Assembly (NCBI RefSeq): GCF_018873765.1 | Contig: NC_057925.1 | Coordinates: 46,221,010 to 46,285,009 of the forward strand | Length of the DNA stretch: 64,000 nt | Reading direction: 5' to 3' | From: Telopea speciosissima | Taxonomy: Eukaryota; Streptophyta; Magnoliopsida; Proteales; Proteaceae | In this document: positions 12,250-23,400 of the stretch, in pieces | Numbering within the stretch: position 1 is the first letter of the stretch | How the letters are laid out: each line of letters opens with the position of its first letter | Translations under genes and position numbers: made by a program | Notes under the pieces: model-generated | Database searches by the model: none | Seen by the model: only the letters and a program-made list of their open reading frames with translations | What the model was told of the DNA's origin: nothing

Positions 12250-12880
12250 TAGAGGTAAAACAGGGCCGGGTTGGCCCTGGTTTTTAAGATCCCACCCCAA
12301 CCTTGAGTTCTCTTAGCTCAGCTTCAGCCCAACCTCACATTGAGGTTTGCCTGAGATATCGCAACCCAGGCCCAACTCTACCGGGCTCAGCTTAGCCCAG
12401 CCCAGCCCAGCCCTGATTGACCCTATTTTTGTCAGGGCTGGGCTGGCTCTAATTGATCCTGGTTGGCCCTTTTTTTTACCATTTGCGTCCTTATATGCAC
12501 TAAAAAAATAAAAAGAGATCATCAACATCAATCACTTTTAAAAATAATTATAAAAGCTTAAAGCTTTAAACATAATATGTAATCATTAACACAGTTATAT
12601 AAATCAGGGTCGGGCCAGGCTCAGCCCGAGGCTTCATCCCAGGCTCGGCCCATCTGGATCTCGGGCTTAAAAATCCTAGCCCAGGACCACCCTGCTGGCT
12701 GAAAAGTCCAACCCAAGCCCTGTCTACATTCAGGGTGAGTCTTACGCAGGCCCTGGAAATCTTGGATCTTCAAAAAGAAGATTTTATAAGTTTCATTAAG
12801 ATTAAGAGTAATCATATGGATGGTAAATGATTCAGATTCAAAATCGCTGTCGTCCACGAGGCCAAACTTATACACCCCTA
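12250..12880. mobile_element. hAT-type element, 631 bp, GGCCCGG-rich
   Basis: The ends TAGAGGTAAAAC and (reverse) TAGGGGTGTATA are typical plant hAT termini. The flanking 8-bp duplication is GCTTGGAT / GCTTAGAT (7 of 8). The equivalent blocks at about 8083 and 10119 read through without the insert (TGTAGCTTGAATATAATCC). The interior is rich in GGGCCGGG/CAGCCCAG motifs and has no transposase. Confidence 0.75.
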
Positions 12881-12990
12881 GCTTAGATAGGACCTAAATT
12901 TTATTGAAAAATAGATCTCTAGGTTCCCTACTCGCATATCAAAATTCAGTCAAAATGGGGTTTGTACAGTGGCAAAATATAGCTTTCCAT

Positions 12991-13456
12991 CTCAAGTAGA
13001 TCCTAAGGTTCATTCCAACTCACTACACCTTTTCAAGGCCTTATTGTATACCTTGGGTCTTTTTTGTATCATTCTTCATTTTGTTTTTGGTCTATTTAAA
13101 AAAAAAAATCATTAATGAAAACTATTTTCGATCAAAGAATAAAAACTGTTTGATAACTACTAAACATAATTGATTGTAAAACGAAAAATAGGTTTAGTAT
13201 ACCCATGTGCAAATGATTTTTATAGCAATTATTGAAGAAAGGGCCCAAAACGTAGTTTAAATGATGGGTGAAGAGAAGCCATCTTCATCCATCTTCCTCC
13301 CCAATCTAAAACCCTCTTTATCCTTGCCGTTTCTTTACCTGATTGCTTCTCCATCTTCTTCTTCTTCTTGAATCGAAACCCAGCCGAGCCTTACTCTCTC
13401 TCTCTCTACAACCACAGTCATCGAACCCTCTCCCTCCACTTAGTTAGCAAAGCCAG
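12991..13456. other. Intergenic DNA and probable 5'-leader-like sequence
   Basis: The first 250 bp are plain AT-rich DNA. From about 13270 a pyrimidine-rich run (CTTCTTCTTCTTCTTG, CTCTCTCTCTCTAC) resembles a plant 5' UTR. It leads directly to the ATG of the E2 fragment that follows. Confidence 0.4.
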
Positions 13457-13678
13457 ATGCAGGTGAGAATGATCTTGTGAATCAGTAAAGTTTAGTCGCG
13501 CAGGGTAGTGTTGTTTCTCTAGTTACTAGAGAAGCTATTCAACATAGTTCTTACATGATAGAATCATTCCAGGTAAATGTGGCAGCAGATCATCGTGTCA
13601 TAAATGGTGCTGATTTAGCTGCATTCTTGCAATAATCTCGCGAAGATTATTGAGGACCCTAAAGGTCTTGCCTTCTGA
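13457..13678 (+). pseudogene. Disrupted C-terminal fragment of plastid pyruvate dehydrogenase E2
   Basis: ATGCAG (13457-13462), a GTGAGA donor, a CATTCCAG acceptor at 13572, and an exon from 13573 read M-Q-VNVAADHRVINGADLAAFLQ. After a shift of frame comes NLAKIIEDPKGLAF and a stop at 13676-13678. This is the end of plant chloroplast dihydrolipoyl acetyltransferase (EMB3003-type), normally QVNVTADHRVIYGADLAxFLQTLAxIIEDPK. The catalytic DHR is kept. The reading frame breaks between FLQ and NLAK with an in-frame TAA, and the lipoyl and E3-binding domains are absent. So this is a truncated, non-functional copy, with an intron apparently retained (genomic rather than processed). How it acquired the upstream leader-like sequence is unclear. 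Confidence 0.72.
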
Positions 13679-14492
13679 CCTCTCTATTATGGTTTTCTAA
13701 TATTTTGATGTTTTTTAAATAGAAATATGGTCCATAAATGATAGCAAACACTTGTAAAAACATTTTTTTGTGTCACGATAACAAAATGAAAAATGATACC
13801 AAAAAAACCCTTAACATATTCACAACATTTACATGCTTCTTAGTAAGGGTGTTAGACGATCGGCTCGGTTCAATTATAATGTTAAATTTCAGACTAATCT
13901 AATTTCTCCATGTAATATTTTAGTGGTTACAAAATTATTAAAAACAGTTGGCTTATTAATGGATCTGTTTGAACAGCAAGGATTATTCAAAATATAAGGA
14001 GAAAGAGTTAAGGTTAAGATTATTGATGCTTACCCAATAACATATCCTCTGAAATGATAGGAAATGCAGCATTGATTATAAAGAGTATTTAAACCATTAA
14101 ACTAAGCTGCAGAAATTATAGAAAGCATTCAAATCATGAAGAAAAAGAAAACACCTAATGAGAAGTTCTCAAAAGTCTGGGTCAAATTGTATATTTACAA
14201 AAGTATAAAAACTGTTTCATATGCTGTCTCTTTTCTATAGAACTTAGAAAATACCAAAGTTCAAAAACCAGAAAAACCCCATTCAGTGTCATCTCATATA
14301 AACAAAGGAATAATTAGTGAATGAGATATCTCAATTTCAACATTGACTCCAAAGATCATGCTTAAGTGTCCGAGGATTCAATTCTGATAAATTCTTTTCT
14401 CCACTTCAATGTCCAGAAATCAGGATATAAACTTGTTCATCATAGTTCTGACTTCATACCAAAATTCATTGATGCAACAGCTCCAGTAAAAA
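13679..14492. other. 3' flank of IBR5, no gene seen
   Basis: AT-rich sequence. The part next to 14492 should contain the IBR5 3' UTR and poly(A) site on the minus strand. No repeat boundary was recognised. Confidence 0.4.
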
Positions 14493-17400
14493 TCACGAGC
14501 CATCCATCAATGTGTCATTCCCATTTGGAGGGATGACACCAACATCAAGCATCTTCTTCTCAGTCTGACCAGCTCCAAATGTAAATTCATGAGGAGGAAT
14601 GTTCAAGGCAGGACGGTCGAAAAGGGAGGTTGCAGCAGGCATGTTGAAAACAGGGGCTGGAACTGGATCATTAGCTTTAGGGAAATTGAAGACAAAAGGC
14701 TGTGTCTGTGTCTCCGGCAATGGGAAGACTGGTAAGGCTGGATTGCTTTCAATTGGTCCAAAGATCTTCTGCTCATACTCCTGCAACTGCTGGTACACAG
14801 CTACAATTCACAAATGGAAAAATCAGGGCAAGGAGATTGCGGGCAACAGAAACCCCACTTTGGTAAATACTACCAACCCAGATAGATTATCTGAAACATC
14901 AATCATCCCATTCTTTTGGAAAGGGAAAGGAAGGATGATCCAGAGCTAATTATGGACAAATTGATTAAGAGCACTTGATCCTTGTGACTGGTGGATCGAA
15001 CGATCGTTAAATTCAGCAAATTGCATTGCATTAAGCCAAAGGGCAACTATTCCTAAACCTGATTGGTCCCCCTCCTCCAGAATCTTGAATTCAGAAAGTC
15101 AAAACTAGAAACGAAATACCCTTCCAACTATACAAATGAGCTTTCAATAAATGTTAAAAGGTTAGTTTTTATATCATATCTTCATATTTAGAGGGATTGT
15201 TAACATTAGGAGTTTACTTTCCTCCCTGGAATATAAAGCATAAACTCCATTTAAGCCATCCACAAAACCAAAGATATGAGAATGGTTAAAGGATCACAAT
15301 GAAAAGCACAATATTTGAAGTGTGGTACATATTTTACAAAATAGTTGAATCTGAAATGTTCTTTTTAATAAACTTCAGCTTATATAGAAAAATTGAGTAC
15401 AGCATGTTGATTTCCTTTAAAAAAAATCAGTATTAGAGACTGTTTCCAACCATTAGAGAGACGTTTCATTTCCTCAAGTTCTACTAAAAGCAGAAGTCCT
15501 TAAATCCTTTTCTTATATGTCAACATCTAAAAAAGATTCTCAAAAGCTAAAACAAAGAAAATATATTCAAATTTCATACTCTTCTATGAAAATTATATTT
15601 TAAATTAAAAAACCCTAACACTGTTAATGTCAAAACAAATGTGACAAAATAAATATACACTGCAACTCTTATCCCAACGTAAACTCTTTTGGTGGTGGGT
15701 GGGGGGGGGGGGGGGGAATCAACAAACACTGCAACCCCATTCCAAAGTAAAGTGATGTAGATCACAGGTTCCAGCACAGGTGTAGCCGCAGGAACAAGGC
15801 ACAAAAACCAGTCCAGAATCGCTGTGGGAGACAGCCTGGTCTGATGTGGCCCGGTTCTTGGATGGTTTGATCGAGCAAGAACCTGTCCAGGTTCATCCCT
15901 CCTATCGTCCAGCAGAATTAAAGTGGATTTACTTCCAGGATTAAAGAGGAGATCGATCAGTTATTTGAGGAGATATTTTCTATCCTATTTCTTATTATAT
16001 CGAGCAGTTATTTCCAGCACATTATAAGATCTCGTTCAGCTCTATTGGTAGGAGATTTGATTATCAGAGGGGCCCACAGCCAGCTAGCTAATGAATGCAA
16101 ATTGAAGACTCAATTGCCAATACATGGAGGATTCTTACAGCTGTTTTAGATAGGTTTTTAGTTAGGTTATTATTCAGTTATTTGATGTAATTACAGTTAG
16201 AGATAATTTAGGATTTTTTTCTTTATTTAATCTACCCAGATTTGGTGGGCCCATGACAGCTTGCGTGGAGTACTTTGAATCCAAGAAGGTTGCTTCCTCG
16301 TGTGGGGTTTTAGAAGCTTATTATTGTAGTTATTTTCTAGATTAGTAATAGGAGTTCTATTCTAATTGGAATTTTGTTTTGAGACCTAGGATGTAATTAG
16401 TTGGAATTATAAATAAAGGAATAGGCTGATAACCAGCCAAGTTGAGTTTGAGAAAAAAAAAAGAATGAGCTTGGTTAAAGCCATTAATGATTGTAAGAGA
16501 CAGGTATGGTGAGAGGCCGCGGAGACCCGCAGAGAGTGGGATACTCGATCCAATCCTATCCTCCTCTATTTTCTATTTCAATCAATTTCGTTGCGTGATC
16601 TGCTACAAGTTCTTCAATTGTTGCCCAGTTTTTTGAAGACCAAATCAGCATTACATTTTATTCAAGATGATCCTGCCTAAACCATAAGAGCTTGCTGGAT
16701 AGGAGGTTGATTGGTAGGTGATACAGATTTATCACCAAATTGGGCTTCTTTGCTTAGGAATAAGTCTAGGGTTGGGTTATATACGTGTTAGGCCTTTGAT
16801 CCAATGGGTTTTCTATGTAATAGGCCACTTTTATGGACCTAAATATGAACAATTAGGTTTCATACGGGATTACTTACTTTCCTAGTCAGTTTAGGTTATC
16901 TACTAAGTTAAGGATTGAGTTGGGCTTTTCCTTTTTAGTGTAGGAGTCTATTTTTGAGTCTTTTGTATAAGGTTGTAAGGAAGGGCAAGTATTGAACACG
17001 AATTTTGATATTAATGAAAAATTTTGCTGCTCTCCTTCTCCATTGAAGATTTTTGTCTTGTGTTTGATCAAGGCTGGTGGGATCGGTGTTTGATCCAATT
17101 GACACCTTGCGGTGGGAAGCTCGGGTGGTTCACTGGTGGAATTGGTGTTTGATCCAATCGATACCTTGCGGTGTGAAGCCCGGGTGGTTCTTTTGAAGCT
17201 CTCCTTCAAGTTCTAGTTAAAGATTCAATTTTTATTCAAGTTCCTCCATCAACAAGTTGCTGCAAATAATTTTCTGCCGTTACAAGTAAGTTGGAAGAAT
17301 CCCCATCCCCATCCTTCTTCTTCTTCTAATCCATTAAACCACCAAACCCTAACATCCCCTCCATCATTGAACAACATTCCCATAACCTAAATTCTGCCCA

Positions 17401-20400
17401 GACCAAACCAGCGACCAAAATCCCTCCTTTTTCAGATCAAACTCTCCATCCCTGCCCGTATAGCACTCGATCCAAATCCTAGCCCCATCATCCCACTCTA
17501 AACCCTAATTCCCCTATTTTACACTTTTAGAAACCCAAAACCCTAACCCTAAATTGCTGTTAATTCAAATCAGCATACTTCCCTCCATTAAAACATCTCA
17601 GGACGTTCACTATTAGACTCCCCTACCTTGACATAACCCTAACACCAAACCCTAATTCTAACCTAATTTCACCAAAACCCTATTTTTGACCTAGCCGATT
17701 CACTTGTTCATAGCAGATCCTGATTTACTGGCTCCTAGTTGGTCTCCTACCAATCTAGGACTACATTAGTAGGTTTCAACCTCATTTAATTTCTATTACT
17801 TTAGTCAACAGGTGTATCTTCTGGGAAAATCTAGTTGACACAAATGCTGAAATCATTTAGCCTGTCACTAAGTAACTTTCTTGCCATCTGACAGACATGG
17901 GTGGGTCGATATTATAGAGGACTCACACCCATCCCACAAATCAACTTTCCAGAGAAAGGGGATTGGTTACAAAGTGGATTAAATGGAAACAACTATAGCA
18001 GAGTGGATGGGGAGTGCAATTCCTGCACCCTCATCCACCATGTAGCACACCAACTTGACAAATCTGAACAATTGAAAGGAAAGAGGACACCATACACTAA
18101 TCAGGTGTCAAATTTGGGGTCCTAATTCAATCATATGGGCCACCTTGCATTGCCCATTTTCACTTTTACTTTTAATAGTCCAGATTCTCCGAAGCATGGT
18201 TCAAGGTCTCAATTTCGGCCAGGCAGAAAACCGAGTTGGGCCGAAATCTCGGTGAGTTGGTGCAATTTTTTTTGTTTGAACTTGAAGCCAGATTTCGGTG
18301 GGTTTTTTACCTAGTTAGGTCATGAAACTTGGCATTCAACCTATTTTGGGCCATTTAAACACAATGACACTATCAGATTTTGAAATATCAAAGTCCAAAT
18401 AGGAGTTTTACTTTGGACCCTAGGTTGGTAGGCTAGGACATATTTTTTTTATGAAAGCTATGACACATTAATAGGCCCTATTCTACACATAATTTAGTAG
18501 TAGAAAGCATACAATTAATGTAAAATACCGAGATAATATCAAGATCTCGCCGAGATACTAAGATAATACCGAGAACTCGAGTCGATGTTGTTTCCTTAAC
18601 TCGTCCTCTGTCTCATCTCGAACCTTCAAAAAACTGAGATATCTCAGAGATCTCGGCGAGACCTCATTCCATGCTCCGAAGATTTGAGTTCTTTCACCAT
18701 TTTTCTTTGCTTAATCCTGACACTTGGTAGAATCAGATTTGGCTCAAAATTGGCACATAAGTATGAAAGAGTGAAACCTATTTCTCACCAGAATTGAGGC
18801 CCCACTCCACCAGTCGTAGTAGATATGGACTGGTAGAGTGGAGATTCACCTCACAAAATGAATATAACAAAATTTCACAAAATTACAATAATGCCATTTC
18901 ATATTAGTGGTGTGTGTGTAATTTTTGTTACTTTGGACTCACTTTGAGGACTCTTACTGATAGGTCTGAAATTGTCCTATCACACGAACCACCATGTTTG
19001 GCAGTTGGCAAGAAAATGTGACTTGGTGATGTGCCCATAGTTGTCACGAAGTCTAGGCAACCCTAGGCATTGGAAAAGGGCAAAAAATCAAGGCGACACC
19101 AACAAGGTACCTAGGCACCACCTAGGAGACGCTTGGACAACTATGGATGGGCCAAATCATGGTGTCTATTTGTAATGTCTAATAAACAAAACAGAGATAA
19201 AAGGGTAATCTTCTAATCACGTAGTAGGTACTTTTGTGGCTGATCTGAGAGTCTAGCAAAAGGAAATGAAGAGCAATGGGGGCGAGGGAGGAGGGGAGAG
19301 AGGGTTTCATTTAGGCCCTGTTCGTTCAGGGGGATTTGGTGGAGTGGGAGTTAAAGGGGTGGGATAGCTATACCAACTCTCCCACCCCGTTAGATTTTAG
19401 GACGTTTGTTTTGATGGGGTGAGAAAATGTGTCGACAACCCAACTCTCCTCGTCGGCCCATGTGGATGATGATTTCCCACCCTACACCTTCGGCGGGACT
19501 TTGGCGAAATTCCGATGGAAAGCGGTTGGAGATGACACTTGGGGCTGGGCTGTCTCACTGGTTTTGGGGTGGGGATGTGGCTTGCTGGGAAGCCGAGAAT
19601 CCCTGAGGTGAGGTTTACGACGATGGGGTTGCGGGAGTGTGGCGATGGAGAAGGTTGCAGGCAGTCGAAGGTGGAGTCTGAGGTTACACGGCCTCGGCTG
19701 CAAGTTTAAATTAAAAAAAAAACACAGACGATCAAATCTGATACTAATAGCATCTTAAACCCCCCCCCCCCCCCGAAAAAAAAAAATCCCACAATCAAAG
19801 CCCTGTATATCAATCAGATATACAGGACTTTCAGAAAATCATGAGGAAAAAAAAAGCTCTGGAAATCTAAACTACTGTGCCTCCAAAATTGAATCAACAA
19901 AGGAAAAAAACTCAGCACCGGAAGCCCCTCTCGGAAGAGAAAACCCAAGAAATTTCTGCAAATTGGTGCGAATGCTAATCGATCACAAGAAATATAAGAA
20001 GGCCATGGAACAGTCAGTTGGATCATTGCCAGGAAGACCATGGTGGCTCATTTTCTGAAATCTTAACAAATCTTAACAAATCTAACAGGAGAGAATGGCA
20101 ATTTTTTTGCGGCCATTCCATCGAAAAAGGAGTTCAGTAAACCAAAGATGATGAAGAGCAAAAGAGCGACAACAGCTCCGGACTTGATTTTGGCGAGTGA
20201 GAGATCACGGCTGGATTCCTTGAGACTGATCTCTACTCGATCAATCTCCTTGGTCTTGGATTTTTTGTTGGATCCTCCCTTGTTGTCTCCGGTCTTCATG
20301 ATCTCCAGCTTCTTCGAGGCTTTGTCGATGGAGGAGCGGAGGGATTTGTATGAGGAAGTGCGGTAGATGAGGAGCCATGATATGTCTTCGCAGAGGAAAG

Positions 20401-23400
20401 CCCTCTCCGCAACCTCCAGAAAGTTCCCACCCCCGAATAATCAAACAGAGGATTGAACTGGGAAAGGAGTATTCCCTTGGCTTTCCACCTCGGTTGGCCA
20501 CCCCACCAACACATGGGTCCCACCTCAACAACTCTCCCACCCCATCTTCCCCTCAAAACAAACAGGGCCTTAATGTTGCAGTAGGCTGAGTATTGTGGAT
20601 TTGCATTGGCATTAAAAGGATGCAGATTAATGGGTTAAAAGAAGGGCTGAGAAAAGAGGCAAGGAAAGATTTATGGATTTTCTCTAAGCCATAATCTATG
20701 TTCTTTAAAGCTCAGAGAGTGAAGGTTTTAGGGTTTGGAGGAAGCAGAATAAAAATTGATTCAAGAATTGGAAGAGAATTTACCAACAATAAACAGCAAC
20801 CAAGTTGTATAAACAAAAGAAAATAACTATGAATAGAAGAATCTCATTGCTAAATTCTTTCTAGTTGTCCTTGATTCACTCAATGCTTTGTGAAATGGTA
20901 ACATGTCCATAAAACAGAAGCAGAAATAATACGCCAACAAAAAAAATTCCATCCGGAAGAACTAGTAAAAGCAAACAAAAAAAAGGCCTTATATAGAGTT
21001 AGCTTGCTTCCCACTGGTCACCGGAGCACTAGCACCCACCCGCCCCCCCCCCCCCAAAAAAAAAAAAGAAGAAGATAATTTTTGGGACCAAATAGTACTA
21101 CATTGGATACATAAAAAAACTTAATAACAGACGACAAATAGGATTGAAGATGGAACTGCCCAAACTAGACCAAACCGAAAGTGGAACAAAACGAATATGA
21201 AAAAAAAACAGGCTGAGATACTCATGCACTGTAAGTGATTTATGAAATAGGAAGGGGAAAAGGTTTCTTGAAGAAAATAATAAATAGTGCCTTGATTAAG
21301 TCATTTGAGCTTCCACCTGTCAAATTAATATTAGCTACCACACCAAAAGACTCACAGTGGAACCACTTACAATTTTGGAAACAAGACAAGTCCAGGTGCA
21401 TGGTTCAGTGGCAGGATGTTTTCAATGTCCTTAACCAGTAAAACAAACTATTTTCACAATGTTACGCTCTTGACCTCATTTCAAAAACCAAGATGCATGA
21501 GTAGATCTACACCGAAGTATATACAAACCTGAAGTCAAGACAACAGATGGCCTCCGTTCTTTCACCCATTGGTGGCTCTGTGCAAGTCTCCATCCTTTGC
21601 ACTTCATCAAGTATGCTATCGCAATAGCTGGTGACCTGTTATGGAGACCAAATAATGATATTCAGCCAAATGAGTACTAACTAATCAAAACCATATCTGC
21701 CAATAAGCAACTCCTGAGTACTAACCTATTTTTTCCTAACATGCAATGCACTAGAACACGAGCCTTGTCTTTTTCACATTGCTCTGCACAAGGAATGAAC
21801 TATGTAAGACCAATATATTTGCACTAATGCAGGGCATAAATGCACGCATAATGCTAAACATTGATCCAAATGCAATTTCTATTGTTTAAGTAAGGTGAAG
21901 ATTGCATCTGCTGTGAAAATTCAAGGAATGAGTTTCAAACAAAAAGGACAACTTCAGTAAGACCGAGTTTCTCTTCACCCACCACTTCTAGCGGTTGGAT
22001 GGGACTCCTGGAGTAGTGCCAAGGGCATTTCAGACCTTCGTACAATATGGGGGAGCAATTATGAGATCACAGTGGTGAGTGAACATTAGCTGTGGACGAA
22101 GGAAAATTTTCTCCACTTCAGTACTCAAATCTGGAGATCCTGAATCTACTTGTTCTTAAAACCTACATTTTGTTTCCTTTATTTTTTTTGGGGGGGTGGG
22201 TGGGGGGGATGGGGGGAGGGAGGGACATAAGTATGCTACTTGTCTTATTGAAGGCCAAAAGAGTAGGTTTGCAAGGACCCCCAAGAAAAAAAAAATAGTA
22301 GGTAACGCCTTAAAGGAAGCCATAGCTATGATCTGAATGTTGAAAACTGCTTAAAAGGAGAGAAAGTAAAACCACAATTTACATACTCTCACATGGATCA
22401 ACATAGTGTAGATAAAAGAATAGGGACACACACACACAAAATGATATAAGCAAACAGCCACAAGGGCTAAATGAAAAAAAAAAAAAAAAAGGTATTTGTT
22501 AGCAAAGAAGCATAGAGTGTGAACCCATGTTTGTAAACACGAAATGGTTTCATTTAGAGGTGTGAGTATTGTTTTAAGTAAAAATACATAAATATATGAT
22601 GTATGTAAGCATGGAACTATTAACTATGTACTAGGTTGCATCAGCTAGCAGTTAATAAAGGGCCTATAGTGAGTGGTGAGCCAATGATTTAAGGTGGATA
22701 ACGTTGAGGTGGTGAGGAAAGACATGCATAGGTAGGACTAGTAACAAGTAGGGCTTTGGATAGAGCTGAATGGAGAAAACGGATCCATGTAGCCATCCCA
22801 ATTTGTTGGGATAAGGCTGAGTTGAGTTGAGTTTGTTACGCTGAGATGGTGTGAGCCCCTTAGGCCCCTTCATTAGAAGGAACTTGTTGGATACATAAAC
22901 TACAGAGCATTCGAAGACATCTAAAGCCTCATTGTAGGTCCATTTTTCGAGCATGAGATTGCAGGTGTTAGGTTATGGAAGAATCAAGCTAAAGGCATGT
23001 TCTTGGTGAAACCTTTTATTAGTTTCTTAACAGTGAGTTTGAGGAGAATGCCAATAGATCAGCCTTTTCAGGCCAAGACCAAATCAATACTTACCATAGT
23101 TTTCGAGGCGACTAGGCGACCCAAGGTGTTGGAGGGGTGCCTAGGCGTGCAGTATATGACTATATGCAATAAAACAATGATAAGTTTATATAATTATGCT
23201 TATATGCAGCATAGGAGCCATATCAATGCAATCTGATATAATTATGCTAGTAATAACCTCAATTGAGAAAATCAAAATATAATAAACAAATTATATGATA
23301 TAATATAAGCATATTAATCCAAAAACCAAAGCAATAAAAATAAATCATCGCAAACTCGTAAAATTTCAACAAGGCGTGCTGTTTCCTTGGACCCAAAAAA

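Larger units (their letters stand above)
5656..12990. repeat. Cluster of partial and full copies of a ~2-kb duplicated block
   Basis: The same ordered landmarks recur: (a) CCTTCAAGCGTCCAAGTTC, (b) ATCATTTTTATGTCTAG, (c) GGCAAACCAAGTGAAGACAG followed by CACCTATTCTTGCCA, (d) GATTTGATGATCTATCTTG, (e) CTTCCTAAGTGAG, (f) CTTATCTTAATGTTCCACC. Full copies are at about 7490-8900 and 9530-10990. Partial copies lie at about 5900-5980, 6766-7120, 7370-7490 and 11845-12260 (continuing at 12889). Fragments ending in CAATTTGACACCC before each copy look like hAT MITE ends. No gene is present. Copies differ by discrete transposon insertions, listed separately. Confidence 0.8.

Noticed and set aside
17515..17560. 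CCCTAACCCTAAA motifs as telomeric repeat
   Set aside because: Irregular spacing within AACCCTAA-rich leader-like sequence; not tandem telomere units.
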